From NCBI RefSeq assembly GCF_000226295.1, contig NC_016025.1, positions 248,001 to 312,000 on the forward strand: a stretch of DNA of 64,000 bases. Reading direction: 5' to 3'. Position numbers and translations under genes: made by a program. This stretch comes from Chloracidobacterium thermophilum B. Its GTDB lineage: Bacteria; Acidobacteriota; Blastocatellia; Chloracidobacteriales; Chloracidobacteriaceae. The notes under the pieces were generated by a model that did no database searches, was not told where the DNA came from, and saw only the letters and a list, made by a program, of their open reading frames with translations. Shown here piece after piece: positions 36,072 through 45,188 of this stretch (position 1 is the first letter of the stretch; every line of letters begins with the position of its first letter).

Positions 36072-36749
36072 TCAGTGATGTCCGCCACCGCCCGGCGGCA
36101 GGTGTGCCCCAAGCAGGTAGAGCAGGGGGAAAAGGAAAATCCAGACCAAGTCCACGAAGTGCCAGTACAACCCGAACATCTCAACCGGGTTGTAGTACTC
36201 GGGGGAATACTTGCCCTGATAAGCCGTGATGAAAATCCAGATGAGCAGGCCCAACCCGACAACCATGTGCAGGGCGTGCAGACCTGTCATAAAGAAGTAG
36301 AGAAAGAAGAATATCTGCGCCCCGTTGGCGAGTTCGGGGGCTCCGGTCCACTGGAAGTTAAGGCCCGGGATGTCGTGGTCGAGGTAGTGGTGCTTGTACT
36401 CAAAATACTTGACGACGAGAAACAGCGTCCCAAAGAAGCCGGTCGCTGCCAGGAAACCCAGAAGACCACCCCGGCGCCCCTTTTCCGCCGAGGAAACGGC
36501 AAACACCATGGTCACGCTGCTCACGATGAGAAAGAGCGTGTTGAGACCGCCCATTTTCCAGTCCATGCGTGAGCTGGCCACCATGAAGGCCTCGGAAAAC
36601 TTGTAACGATAGACCGCATACGCCGTAAACAGGGCACCGAACAGCAGGATTTCCGTCGCCAGAAACAGCCACATCCCAATGGTGGCCGATTCCTTCTGCT
36701 GCTCGATGGTGTAGAAGTGATGAGCGACAGGGCTGTGTGCGTTAGACAA
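36072..36749 (-). CDS. coxC: Cytochrome c oxidase subunit III
   Basis: The 225-residue protein has the expected membrane helices. [22 protein letters not shown] carries the conserved glutamate, [11 protein letters not shown] follows the third helix, and [15 protein letters not shown] and [26 protein letters not shown] are the family hallmarks. It ends with a glycine/histidine tail GGGGHH. It starts 8 bases inside coxA's end (overlap 36742-36749). Subunit III stabilises the oxidase and supports proton uptake. Confidence 0.95.
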   Translation of the reverse strand: MSNAHSPVAHHFYTIEQQKESATIGMWLFLATEILLFGALFTAYAVYRYKFSEAFMVASSRMDWKMGGLNTLFLIVSSVTMVFAVSSAEKGRRGGLLGFLAATGFFGTLFLVVKYFEYKHHYLDHDIPGLNFQWTGAPELANGAQIFFFLYFFMTGLHALHMVVGLGLLIWIFITAYQGKYSPEYYNPVEMFGLYWHFVDLVWIFLFPLLYLLGAHLPPGGGGHH

Positions 36750-38448
36750 CTTCGGCCTCCCTTCCAGTTCCAGTTGCGGTTGCCGTGGGGGATGCAGGGG
36801 GATTCAGTCCACCAGTGAGCTTGCCAGTCTGCCTGGCAGGCAGCGCCGGACGTGTCGGGTAGTTGTAGGCTTCTTCGGTGACGATGGGCTGCTCGAGGAA
36901 GTTTTCCGGCGGCGGCGGTGAAGTCGTCTCCCATTCCAGTCCCTTGGCGCGCCAGGGATTCGACGCCACCTTGCCGTAGCGCAGCGACCAGATGAAGTAC
37001 ACCAGCGGCAACAGGTAGCCCACACCCAGAATGGATGATCCGGCGGTGGACATCACATTCAGCACCTGGAACTCCGGCGCATAGACGTGGTAGCGGCGCG
37101 GCATCCCCAGGTAGCCGATGATGAACTGCGGAAAGAACGACAGGTTGAAACCCACGAACACGATAAGCGCGCTCAGGCGCCCCCACCATTCAGGGTACAT
37201 CCGCCCGAACATCTTGGGCCACCAGTAGTGCAGACCGCCGAAGTAGCCCATCACTGCGCCACCGACCATGATGAGGTGGAAGTGGGCAATGACGAAGTAG
37301 GTGTCGTGCAGGTGCCGGTCAAGACCCATTGAGGCCAGGAACAGGCCCGTCAAACCGCCAATCGTAAACAGCCCGATGAAGCCCAGGGCATACAGCATCG
37401 GGGTATCGTAGGAAACCGAGCCTTTGTACAGCGTAGCCGTCCAGTTGAAGACCTTGACTGCCGAAGGCACGGCCACCAGATAGCTGAGAATGGAAAACAG
37501 CATGCCGGCATAGATGGACATGCTGGAGACATACATGTGGTGTCCCCACACGATGAAGCTGAAGATGGCGATCATCAGCGAGGAGACGGCCACGAACTTG
37601 TAGCCAAACACCCGCTTCCACGTGAACGCAGAGATCAGTTCGCTGACCACACCCAGGCTCGGCAAAATCATGATGTACACCGCCGGGTGGGAATAGAACC
37701 AGAACATGTGCTGGAACAGTACCGGGTCGCCGCCCAGCGCCGGGTCAAAGATGCCCACTTTGGCGAAGCGTTCGGCGGCAATGAGCACCATGGTGATGCC
37801 CAGCACCGGCGTCGCCAGCACCTGAATGATGCTCGTGGCATACAGTGACCAGATGAAAAGCGGCAGGCGGAACCAGGTCAGTCCCGGCGCGCGCATCTTG
37901 TGAATCGTGACAATGAAGTTGAGACCGGTCAGGATCGAGGAAAACCCGGTGAAGAACACGCCCAGCGTCGCCGCAATGACATGCGTGTTGGCGAAGGTCG
38001 TGCTGTACGGCGTATAGAACGTCCACCCCGTATCAATCCCGCCCACGGCCACCACCCACAGGGTAAACAGCGAGCCGATGACGAAGATGTACCAGCTCAG
38101 CAGGTTGAGCTTGGGAAAGGCCACGTCCTTGGCGCCAATCATCAGCGGGATAAGGAAATTCCCCAGGGTGGCCGGAATCGAGGGCACGAGGAAGAAGAAA
38201 ATGAGAATCACCCCGTGCAGCGTGAAGAACTTGTTGTACGTATCCGCTGTGAACATGTCCGCCTGGGGCGTCAGCAGTTCGAGCCGGATGAGCAGCGCGA
38301 AGAAGCCGCCAAGGAAGAACATCAGCGTGATGGAAACCATGTAGAGCAGACCAATCCGCTTGTGGTCGGTCGTGAAGAGCCACGATTTCCACCCGTAGTG
38401 GGAGTTCAGATAGTGAATGCGCGGTAGGGAGACGTTTTCTTCAATCAT
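36742..38448 (-). CDS. coxA: Cytochrome c oxidase subunit I, A2-type heme-copper oxidase
   Basis: Subunit I holds the low-spin heme and the heme-CuB centre that reduces O2 and pumps protons. The 568-residue protein has about twelve membrane helices, [22 protein letters not shown] (heme ligand), WGHHMYV (CuB ligands) and [16 protein letters not shown] (heme ligands). Helix VI reads [10 protein letters not shown] near residues 250-258 instead of the GHPEVY of mitochondrial-like oxidases. Loss of that Glu with a YS pair marks the A2 subclass, as in Rhodothermus caa3 oxidase. An 11-bp tandem duplication lies just upstream. The neighbouring CoxB-cytochrome c fusion agrees with a caa3 enzyme. Confidence 0.97.
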   Translation of the reverse strand: MIEENVSLPRIHYLNSHYGWKSWLFTTDHKRIGLLYMVSITLMFFLGGFFALLIRLELLTPQADMFTADTYNKFFTLHGVILIFFFLVPSIPATLGNFLIPLMIGAKDVAFPKLNLLSWYIFVIGSLFTLWVVAVGGIDTGWTFYTPYSTTFANTHVIAATLGVFFTGFSSILTGLNFIVTIHKMRAPGLTWFRLPLFIWSLYATSIIQVLATPVLGITMVLIAAERFAKVGIFDPALGGDPVLFQHMFWFYSHPAVYIMILPSLGVVSELISAFTWKRVFGYKFVAVSSLMIAIFSFIVWGHHMYVSSMSIYAGMLFSILSYLVAVPSAVKVFNWTATLYKGSVSYDTPMLYALGFIGLFTIGGLTGLFLASMGLDRHLHDTYFVIAHFHLIMVGGAVMGYFGGLHYWWPKMFGRMYPEWWGRLSALIVFVGFNLSFFPQFIIGYLGMPRRYHVYAPEFQVLNVMSTAGSSILGVGYLLPLVYFIWSLRYGKVASNPWRAKGLEWETTSPPPPENFLEQPIVTEEAYNYPTRPALPARQTGKLTGGLNPPASPTATATGTGREAEVV

Positions 38449-38450
38449 AG

Positions 38451-38472
38451 TGTCACTCGATTGTCACTCGAT
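38451..38472. repeat. 11-bp tandem duplication in the coxA ribosome-binding region
   Basis: TGTCACTCGAT is repeated perfectly at 38451-38461 and 38462-38472, two bases before the coxA start on the minus strand. Read on the coding strand it places two copies of ATCGAGTGACA before ATG, each with a GAG that could serve as a weak ribosome-binding core. Confidence 0.85.
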
Positions 38473-38506
38473 GCGGTCCGAGGGGCTGCCGACAGGCGGA
38501 ATCAGA

Positions 38507-39679
38507 TCAGTTGGGTTTCGGACGGGTTCCTTCTGACACCGGGGAGGGCGTGGGGGCCGCACCGGCCGGCGCAACCGTCGCCGGAGGTGATGTGCCCGGC
38601 GTCATACTTGGTTTGACGTTGCCGGTGGGGAGCGTCTGGTCGGGATTCTGACCGGCCGGGCGCGGGGCCGGCGCCGTCGGCGGCGCCACCGGCTCAAACT
38701 GCTCGTACTTCTTGCCCAGGTGTTTGATGTAGGCCACCAACTCGATGATTTGTTCCTCGGTCAGTTGCCCATCGTAGCCAGGCATGATGTTGTCGTAACC
38801 GGCAGCAATCTTGACACCGGGTTTGAGGATGGACTCGCGGATGTAGTTTTCGTCCGCGACAATAACCTCGCCGGTCGTGAGCTGGACATTGCGGCCGTAC
38901 AGTCCGGGCAGGTAGGGCCCGCGGGCTTCGGCATCGCCGGTATGGCAGCCATTGCAGGCGAGTTTGTTGAACAGGGCCTCGCCGCGCAGTGCCAGCGAGC
39001 CGGTCGCCGCGCCGTTGAGCCAGGTTTGGTATTCATGGGGTTCGAGGGCGATGACTGAACCGATCATGTTGGCGTGTTCCGTGCCGCAATACTGCGAGCA
39101 GAACATGTGGTACGTCCCCGGCTTGGTCGCCTCAAACCAGACTTCCGTGTACCGCTTGGGAATCACGTCCATGTGAATCCGAAAGGCCGGCACGAACATA
39201 CTGTGGATGACATCTTCCGACACCATGACCAGTTTGACAGGTTTCCCGACCGGGATGTGCAGCGTGTTGATCTCACGCTGTCCGTCCGGGTGCTGAAACT
39301 TCCACATCCACTGGCGGCCCGTGCAGGCAATTTCGAGGGCACCTTCGGGCGCTTTGGCGTCCTTGAAGTACACAAACGCCCCCCAGCCAAAAAACGACAT
39401 GAAGAACAGCGAGGGAATGATGATCCACGCCCACTCCAGTGCGACAGGGACATGGGCCTCTTCAGCCAACTGGTCGGGCGTCCGCCGGCGGTATTTGACG
39501 GCAAAGTAAAAAATCAGCAGAACAATGGCGATCGAGACGCCGCCGCAGACCGCGAGCATGAAGAAGTACAGGGCATCCACGTTGGGCGCATTCGCCGATG
39601 CCTGTTCTGGAAACAGCGGCACCCGCCGCGCCGCTGCCGTCCAATTGAAGCATGTAGTCAATATGGTCAATGGCATCAT
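38507..39679 (-). CDS. coxB: Cytochrome c oxidase subunit II with fused cytochrome c (caa3 type)
   Basis: Subunit II takes electrons into the CuA centre. The 390-residue protein has two N-terminal membrane helices, the CuA domain with GRQWMWKFQHPDG and the ligands C-x3-C in FCSQYCGTEHANM (Cys, Glu, Cys, His, Met present), then a fused cytochrome c domain with heme site CNGCH and a methionine ligand candidate in NIMPGYDGQL. A Pro/Thr/Ala-rich tail of about 55 residues follows. ATG 39679 has AGGGA upstream; an in-frame ATG at 39700 would overlap sco. The fused heme lets it accept electrons directly from ACIII's cytochrome. Confidence 0.95.
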   Translation of the reverse strand: MMPLTILTTCFNWTAAARRVPLFPEQASANAPNVDALYFFMLAVCGGVSIAIVLLIFYFAVKYRRRTPDQLAEEAHVPVALEWAWIIIPSLFFMSFFGWGAFVYFKDAKAPEGALEIACTGRQWMWKFQHPDGQREINTLHIPVGKPVKLVMVSEDVIHSMFVPAFRIHMDVIPKRYTEVWFEATKPGTYHMFCSQYCGTEHANMIGSVIALEPHEYQTWLNGAATGSLALRGEALFNKLACNGCHTGDAEARGPYLPGLYGRNVQLTTGEVIVADENYIRESILKPGVKIAAGYDNIMPGYDGQLTEEQIIELVAYIKHLGKKYEQFEPVAPPTAPAPRPAGQNPDQTLPTGNVKPSMTPGTSPPATVAPAGAAPTPSPVSEGTRPKPN

Positions 39680-39689
39680 GACAACATCC

Positions 39690-40580
39690 CTATCCGGCAT
39701 TGGCCGTGGTTGAACCGGCGGCCAGTGCCTGCCGTTCCTTGCGTTCCTGCCACAGGAAATAACCAATCAGGCTGCCGAGCAGCAGCACCGTCAGAACTGC
39801 GAAAATCTTGACGGTCGTCAGAATCAGGGGCGTGTAGCGCCCGGTCACAGGGTCATAATGGAAGCAGTAGAGCAGAACCTGCTCGACCGGACTGCCGATC
39901 TTGCCCTGTGAGGACTGAATGAGTGCAAAGCGCAGGTCGTTGGGGCGGTATTCGACGCCGTAGAAGTAGTGTGAGAGCTGGCCCTGGGGGGTGGCGACCA
40001 TGATGGCACTGGCGTGCGCATACTGCTGGGTGGCTTCATCCCAGGCGTAACGGAAGCCAAGCGCCGCTGCCAGCCGGGAGACTTCTTCTTCCCGTCCGGT
40101 CAGGAAGTGCCAGCCGCCTTCCGTGCCGGGACGGCCGTAACGTTTGAGGTAGCTCTGCTTCTTGCCAGCCGCCAGTTCCGCCGTCTCGCGCGGATCAATG
40201 CTCACAATCACCACTTCAAAGTCCTGTCCCGGTGTGTAGTGGACTTCGCGCAGGCCCTTGATGAGGCCGTTGATAATCTGGGTGCAGAGCATCGGGCAGG
40301 TGAAATAAACCGGCGCCAGGATGACTGGCTTATCGGTGAAGTAGGTGCGCAGGGGGCGCTCCTGGCCGGTTTCATCCCGCAACTGGACATCGAGAGGAAG
40401 CTGTGCGCCCAGGTTCTGCGTGACGCCAATCTGCTTGAGCAGCTCCGGCGACCCGGAGGGCATGCCGGTCTGGCTGGGCATCTCAACCTGCTGTCCGATG
40501 CCGTACTGGGCCAGGGCTGGCGGCGTGGCCAGCACGAGTCCCAACCAGATGAACCAAACCGTTGCAAAAACTTTCTTCAT
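39690..40580 (-). CDS. SCO1/SenC-family copper chaperone
   Basis: SCO proteins deliver copper to CuA of subunit II or keep its cysteines reduced. The 296-residue protein has a signal peptide (VFATVWFIWLGLVLATPPALAQ), a thioredoxin-like domain with the copper motif CPMLC, the distal histidine in YAHASAIMV, and a C-terminal membrane helix (VKIFAVLTVLLLGSLIGYFLW) that anchors it to the membrane. ATG 40580 is chosen because the signal peptide starts there. It lies directly before coxB and is probably cotranscribed. Confidence 0.93.
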   Translation of the reverse strand: MKKVFATVWFIWLGLVLATPPALAQYGIGQQVEMPSQTGMPSGSPELLKQIGVTQNLGAQLPLDVQLRDETGQERPLRTYFTDKPVILAPVYFTCPMLCTQIINGLIKGLREVHYTPGQDFEVVIVSIDPRETAELAAGKKQSYLKRYGRPGTEGGWHFLTGREEEVSRLAAALGFRYAWDEATQQYAHASAIMVATPQGQLSHYFYGVEYRPNDLRFALIQSSQGKIGSPVEQVLLYCFHYDPVTGRYTPLILTTVKIFAVLTVLLLGSLIGYFLWQERKERQALAAGSTTANAG

Positions 40581-40660
40581 ACAAAACCACTCAATCCTTT
40601 GAAAAACCCGCCGCGCCATACCCAGCTCCGGCCAGACCCGATCACCCCGGCCAGGTAGCG

Positions 40661-41341
40661 TCAGTGGGGTCCCCCGTGGGAGACATCTGTCTTACCGGGT
40701 GCGGCCGGTGGCCCGACCGTGCCGGGTGCGGCCGGTGGCCCGACCGTGGGGGCCGTTGTGGGCGGCACTGCCGGTGCTGTTGGCGTTGCAGCCGCCGCCG
40801 TCGCCGGGCGCGGCAGTGGCCGCCCGGAGTTGGAATCGCCCGAATGCCGCAGTACTTCTTCCTTGTCGAACAGCGGCATCCCCGTTCCGCCCGGACGATG
40901 AACACCCGTGGGCGCATTGAACGGCTGAACCCGGTTGCTGCTGGGCAGACCGCGTTCGAGCGTCAGCTTCATGGCCCGTTCAATGGGGATGTGAACGATG
41001 CCTTTTTCCTTTGAGACCCAGCCATAGCTTTTCAGGTGGGCTTCTTCCTTGGCGCGCCAAATCCGCATGTCAGCTTCCGGCGATTCCTGAAGCGGCGGTT
41101 CGTGATCGTTGATTACCCGTGGCTCCGTTTTGGGGCGTTCCGTCTTTGGCTGGACAACGCGGTGGCCGCGCTCATCCAGGTAGCTGTAGAGCACATTGAT
41201 GACCACAGCGCAGCAGATCGTGAAGACCAGGACAGCAATGCCGACGCCGAACACCGCCTTGATGTTGGCGTCGCTTTGCTCAAAACCGACGCCGTTGGGT
41301 AACTCGTGGTGATTGGATTTGTCGGGCTTAGTGTCCGCCAT
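40661..41341 (-). CDS. ActG-position single-helix protein with proline-rich tail
   Basis: The 226-residue protein begins with NGVGFEQSDANIKAVFGVGIAV and one membrane helix (FGVGIAVLVFTICCAVVINVLY, about residues 30-51). A polar domain follows with MRIWRAKEEAHLKSYGW and GIVHIPIERAMKLTLERG, a segment I associate from memory with acidobacterial respiratory operons. The last ~65 residues are Pro/Ala/Thr-rich and include a 9-residue duplication GPPAAPGTV. It overlaps actF by 14 bases, so it occupies the place of actG, but similarity to characterised ActG cannot be shown here. It may be an accessory subunit of ACIII or of the oxidase. Confidence 0.6.
   Translation of the reverse strand: MADTKPDKSNHHELPNGVGFEQSDANIKAVFGVGIAVLVFTICCAVVINVLYSYLDERGHRVVQPKTERPKTEPRVINDHEPPLQESPEADMRIWRAKEEAHLKSYGWVSKEKGIVHIPIERAMKLTLERGLPSSNRVQPFNAPTGVHRPGGTGMPLFDKEEVLRHSGDSNSGRPLPRPATAAAATPTAPAVPPTTAPTVGPPAAPGTVGPPAAPGKTDVSHGGPH
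40695..40748. repeat. 27-bp tandem duplication in the proline-rich tail
   Basis: A 27-base unit starting CCGGGTGCGGCCGG occurs perfectly at 40695-40721 and 40722-40748. It encodes two copies of a nine-residue Gly-Pro-Pro-Ala-Ala-Pro unit in the actG-position protein, so the copy number can change without loss of frame. Confidence 0.9.
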
Positions 41342-42563
41342 GGGCAAACGCCTCCTTCATGTTCGGATCGTGCCGGGGAATGAGCGGCCGCTGTTGCAGG
41401 TTGCGCAGGTAGAACCACACCCAGATGCCGCCGATGGCCAGCGGGGTAACAATGTCCATCCAGGTCAGGCTGAAGTGCGACAGATGCTCGACGGCGTGGA
41501 ATCCATGTCCGGCGTCATACGTCGGCTTGATCCACCAGAACAGGTCCACCATCCGCATGAAGATGATGAAGGCCCCGACGTAGATGAGCGGTTTGCCGGG
41601 GTCTTTGACCTGCCGCTGCAACAGGACGGCAAAGGGCAGCATGAAGTGGCCGACCAGCAGGCTGGCTGCCACATAGCCCCAGCCGCCGTTGAGCCGGTTC
41701 AGATACCAGGGCGTTTCTTCCGGCAGGTTGCCGGAGTAGGTGATGAGAAACTGGGACAGCGAGGTGTACGTCCACAGCATTGTGAATGCCAGCATGAGGT
41801 TGCCGAAGTCGCGGAAGTGCTTGGAGGCAATCAGCCCCTTGAACGGAGGCATATCCGACATCAGGGCCACCAGGGCCACCGTGAAGCAGATGGCGGAAAG
41901 CAGATTGCCCACCATATTGATGAGCGGATACATCGAGGAGAACCAGTACGGTTCGAGCGACATCAGCCAGTCAATGTTGGAGAACGTCATGGTGATGGCC
42001 ATCACCAGCAGCCCCGGGCCGCTCAGGTTGCGCAGTTTCTGGGCCAGTTTCTTGTCGCCGCTCTGGTCCTGCTCCAGCGACCAGCGGCTCAGGAAGTACG
42101 CCCAGACGATCCACACCGTGAAGTAAAACGCCAGACGCCCCAGGAAAAACGGTACGTTGAGGTAGGTGGCTTTCTGGTGCAGGTGGTGATCGGCTTCCAC
42201 GCGGGCGGTGTCCGTCCAGATGTAAAGTTTGTTGAGGAGCACCCCGGCAAGAATCGGCAGGAAAAACAGAGCCATCAGCCACATGTTGCGGACGGCGGCT
42301 TCCATCGTGCGCCGCCCCAGAATGCCCCAGCCGCCGCCCGTCAGGTACTGAATCATCAGGAGAACCATCGCCCCCAGCGTCACCCCATTCCAGAAGGTGA
42401 AGGCAAAAAGGTAGGCGTGCAGGAACTGCCGGAAGTCAAGAACCGCCGCCACAATAGCGAGCACGGCACCAAGGATGCCGATGATGAGCGCCGGCATCTG
42501 GAGCTGCCTGACAACCGCCGGCACGGGGGCGTCCCACTGCACTTGCGTCGCGTCGTAGCTCAT
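41328..42563 (-). CDS. actF: Alternative complex III subunit ActF (membrane quinol-site subunit)
   Basis: ActF and ActC are NrfD-like membrane subunits of ACIII, the quinol:cytochrome c/acceptor oxidoreductase that replaces the bc1 complex. This 411-residue protein has about ten helices. Family features are FLHAYLFAFTFWNGVTLGAMVLLMI at the start, FSNIDWLMSLEPYWFSSMYPL in the middle, and LPEETPWYLNRL. The end is histidine/glycine-rich (FAHGGH). The ATG touches the actE stop (1-base overlap). Confidence 0.93.
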   Translation of the reverse strand: MSYDATQVQWDAPVPAVVRQLQMPALIIGILGAVLAIVAAVLDFRQFLHAYLFAFTFWNGVTLGAMVLLMIQYLTGGGWGILGRRTMEAAVRNMWLMALFFLPILAGVLLNKLYIWTDTARVEADHHLHQKATYLNVPFFLGRLAFYFTVWIVWAYFLSRWSLEQDQSGDKKLAQKLRNLSGPGLLVMAITMTFSNIDWLMSLEPYWFSSMYPLINMVGNLLSAICFTVALVALMSDMPPFKGLIASKHFRDFGNLMLAFTMLWTYTSLSQFLITYSGNLPEETPWYLNRLNGGWGYVAASLLVGHFMLPFAVLLQRQVKDPGKPLIYVGAFIIFMRMVDLFWWIKPTYDAGHGFHAVEHLSHFSLTWMDIVTPLAIGGIWVWFYLRNLQQRPLIPRHDPNMKEAFAHGGH

Positions 42564-43228
42564 CAGTGCGTTCCTCCCGAATGTGAGGCCGAAGGTGAAG
42601 CGGCCGGTTTGGAGGCCGCCGGAGGGGTCGGCTGGGCGTCGAGCTGCTGCCGCTGGTCGGCCGGTACGTCTTCAAGGCGGGCATTCTGGCTCAACTGCAG
42701 GGCCCGGACGTACGCCACGATGGCCCACCGGTCGGAAACCGGAATCTGATGGGCATGGCCCGGCATGGCGCCATAGCCGTTGGTGATGACGGAAAAGTAG
42801 TAACCCACTGATTTTTCACGGGTTTCCGGGTCGTGAAACGATGGCGGCGGAGAAAACCCGCGCTGGACGATCATGCCGTTCCCGTAACCCGAAAACCCGT
42901 GGCACATCGTGCAGTAGATGGTGAACCGTTCCTGCCCCCGCCTGAGAACTTCTTCGGTGATGGGGAAGGGAAAGGTCGTCACGTAGTCGCCGTTTTCCTT
43001 GCGCCCCAGAAACACTTCCGGGTCATCGCGCAGAAAGCCGCGGGCAACCGTCCCGGCCACCAGCGGCCGCGCCGAAGCCCGGTCGTTGAACGTTTCACTC
43101 CGCTCCAGGGGGTCATAGCGTGGCTGGTAGCTCATCTTCTGCTTGCAGCCAGCGCCGCCGGCCAGAAGCGTTGCCACGATGCCGGCCCAGACGAGGCGCT
43201 GCACAGGGCCACTAGTCGTCTTCAACAT
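42563..43228 (-). CDS. actE: ACIII subunit ActE, monoheme cytochrome c lipoprotein
   Basis: The 221-residue protein has a lipoprotein signal (LLAGGAGC, lipidated Cys about residue 28), then a class I cytochrome c domain with heme site IYCTMCHGFSG and methionine ligand in GYGAMPGHAHQIP. It carries electrons out of ACIII toward the oxidase. The C-terminal ~30 residues are Pro/Ser/Ala-rich and end HSGGTH. It overlaps actD by 17 bases. Confidence 0.94.
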   Translation of the reverse strand: MLKTTSGPVQRLVWAGIVATLLAGGAGCKQKMSYQPRYDPLERSETFNDRASARPLVAGTVARGFLRDDPEVFLGRKENGDYVTTFPFPITEEVLRRGQERFTIYCTMCHGFSGYGNGMIVQRGFSPPPSFHDPETREKSVGYYFSVITNGYGAMPGHAHQIPVSDRWAIVAYVRALQLSQNARLEDVPADQRQQLDAQPTPPAASKPAASPSASHSGGTH

Positions 43229-43760
43229 CGTGAATCTCCATTGGCTTCAGACCTTCGAGAAACCGGTGGACGGCATCGAGGTCAAACTTTGGATCGGCCG
43301 ACTCAATGCAGAGGAAAAACCGGCTCTGCGTGGCCTGGGAAAAACTTGGCACGTTGAACAGCGGATGATGCGGCCGGGGCAGCCCGTTGAGCGCCAGCAT
43401 CGCCAGCACGCCGGTAAACGCTGCGAACGCCACCGTGCACTCGAAGGTGATGGGGATGAACATCGGCCAGGCATAGAGCGGCCGGCCGGCAATGTTCATC
43501 GGGTAGTGCACCAGGTTGGCGTACGCCTGCATGCCAAATCCGACACACGCCCCGGTCAGCCCCGCGAAAAAGACAATCTTTGAAATGGGGTTTTTGTGGT
43601 CGTGCATCGCCTCGGCCAGTTCCTCGATAGGGAAGGGCGAATAGGCGTCATACTTGCGATAGCCAGCGTCATGCGTGGCGCGGGCCGCGGCAACCAGCGC
43701 CGCCGGCGACTCGAACTCGGCCAACACCCCGTAGTAACGCGGTCGGTTGCTTGGCTTCAT
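43212..43760 (-). CDS. actD: ACIII subunit ActD (DUF3341)
   Basis: The 182-residue protein matches DUF3341: [39 protein letters not shown] at the start (a ferredoxin-like domain) and two membrane helices (FFAGLTGACVGFGMQAY; FECTVAFAAFTGVLAMLAL). ActD is a peripheral/membrane subunit of ACIII. It overlaps actC by 4 bases and actE by 17. Confidence 0.93.
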   Translation of the reverse strand: MKPSNRPRYYGVLAEFESPAALVAAARATHDAGYRKYDAYSPFPIEELAEAMHDHKNPISKIVFFAGLTGACVGFGMQAYANLVHYPMNIAGRPLYAWPMFIPITFECTVAFAAFTGVLAMLALNGLPRPHHPLFNVPSFSQATQSRFFLCIESADPKFDLDAVHRFLEGLKPMEIHDVEDD

Positions 43761-45163
43761 GATTTCGCCGCTCCTTTCTCCGGCACGCCCGTAGCGCCCG
43801 GCAGAAGCATCTGCATTTCAGACATCGAAATCATCGGCAGTAGGCGGATGAACAGGAACAGCAGCGTCAGGAAGAAGCCCATCGTGCCGATGTACAGCGT
43901 CCAGTCCCAAAATGTCCCAGCGTAGGTTCCCCAGCCGGAGGGCAGGAAGGTCCGGTGGAGGCTGACGACGATGATGACGTACCGCTCCAGCCACATGCCG
44001 ACGCTGACGAACATCGAAATCGCAAACAGCCACCAGGCATTGCGTCGAATCCGCTTCGACCACAGGAACTGCGGCGCAATGATGTTGCACACGATAAGCC
44101 CCACATACAGCGCCCAGTAGGGGCCGAAGACGCGGTTGTGCACCATGAACTGCTCGTACTCGTTGGCGCTGTACCAGCCGTAGAACAGTTCCATGATGTA
44201 GGCGTAGCCCACCATGTTCCCCGTCACCAGTGTAATCAGCCCCATGTTTTCAAGGTGCTTGTCGGTGATGAAATCTTCCAGCCCATAGACCCAGCGCACT
44301 GGGATGGCCAGCGTGAGCACCATGGCAAACCCGGCATAGATGGCGCCGGCGACGAAGTAGGGCGGGAAAAACGTCGCGTGCCATCCGGGAATGATGGATA
44401 CTGCGAAGTCAAAGCTGACGATGGTGTGTACCGACAGCACCAGCGGCGTCGAAAGACCGGCCAGCAGCAGGTAGATGGATTCGTACCGGTGCCAGTGGCG
44501 GGCCGAGCCGCGCCAGCCCAGCGAGAAGAAGCCATAAACGGTTTTGGCAAACCAGCTCCGCGCCCGGTCGCGCATCGTGGCCAGGTCGGGAATCAGACCG
44601 ACGTACCAGAACACGAGCGACACGCTGGCATAGGTCGAGACGGCGAACACGTCCCATTCGAGCGGGCTGCGAAACTGCGGGAAGTACATCCCCATCGTGT
44701 TCGGATAGGGAAAGAGAAAGTAGGCGTACCACGGCCGCCCCAGGTGCAGCACCGGAAACAGTGCCGCACAGGCTACGGCAAACAGCGTCATGGCTTCGGC
44801 AAAACGGTTGATCGAGGTGCGCCATTTCTGGTGCAGCAGCAGCAGGATGGCCGAGATGAGCGTTCCGGCGTGCCCGATACCGATCCACCAGACAAAGTTG
44901 ATGATGTCAAACCCCCAGCCGACCCGGTTGTTGATGCCCCAGACGCCGACGCCTTTGTAGAGGAGGTAGCTGATCGAGCCGAGCATCATCATGAAAATCA
45001 TGAAGGCAATGCCAAAACCGACCAGCCAGCCGAAGGTCGTTCCCCGCAGCAGGACGATGGCGCTGATCTTTTCGTTGATGCTGGCGTAGGTATGCCCCGG
45101 CCCGATGACGGGCAGGCGACTCGTGGGCGACTGAGAGTGTTCAAACGTGTTCGACTCGGACAT
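43757..45163 (-). CDS. actC: ACIII subunit ActC (NrfD-like membrane subunit)
   Basis: The 468-residue inner-membrane protein has about ten helices and typical ActC segments: WGINNRVGWGFDIINFVWWIGIGHAGTLISAILLLLHQKWR, FRSPLEWDVFA, and HTIVSFDFAVSIIPGWHATFFPPYFVAGA. The conserved His/Asp/Glu residues near the periplasmic face are those proposed for the quinol site of ACIII. It lies 25 bases after actB. Confidence 0.95.
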   Translation of the reverse strand: MSESNTFEHSQSPTSRLPVIGPGHTYASINEKISAIVLLRGTTFGWLVGFGIAFMIFMMMLGSISYLLYKGVGVWGINNRVGWGFDIINFVWWIGIGHAGTLISAILLLLHQKWRTSINRFAEAMTLFAVACAALFPVLHLGRPWYAYFLFPYPNTMGMYFPQFRSPLEWDVFAVSTYASVSLVFWYVGLIPDLATMRDRARSWFAKTVYGFFSLGWRGSARHWHRYESIYLLLAGLSTPLVLSVHTIVSFDFAVSIIPGWHATFFPPYFVAGAIYAGFAMVLTLAIPVRWVYGLEDFITDKHLENMGLITLVTGNMVGYAYIMELFYGWYSANEYEQFMVHNRVFGPYWALYVGLIVCNIIAPQFLWSKRIRRNAWWLFAISMFVSVGMWLERYVIIVVSLHRTFLPSGWGTYAGTFWDWTLYIGTMGFFLTLLFLFIRLLPMISMSEMQMLLPGATGVPEKGAAKS

Positions 45164-45188
45164 AGGTCAAGGTCGCTCCTGTGCTTTC

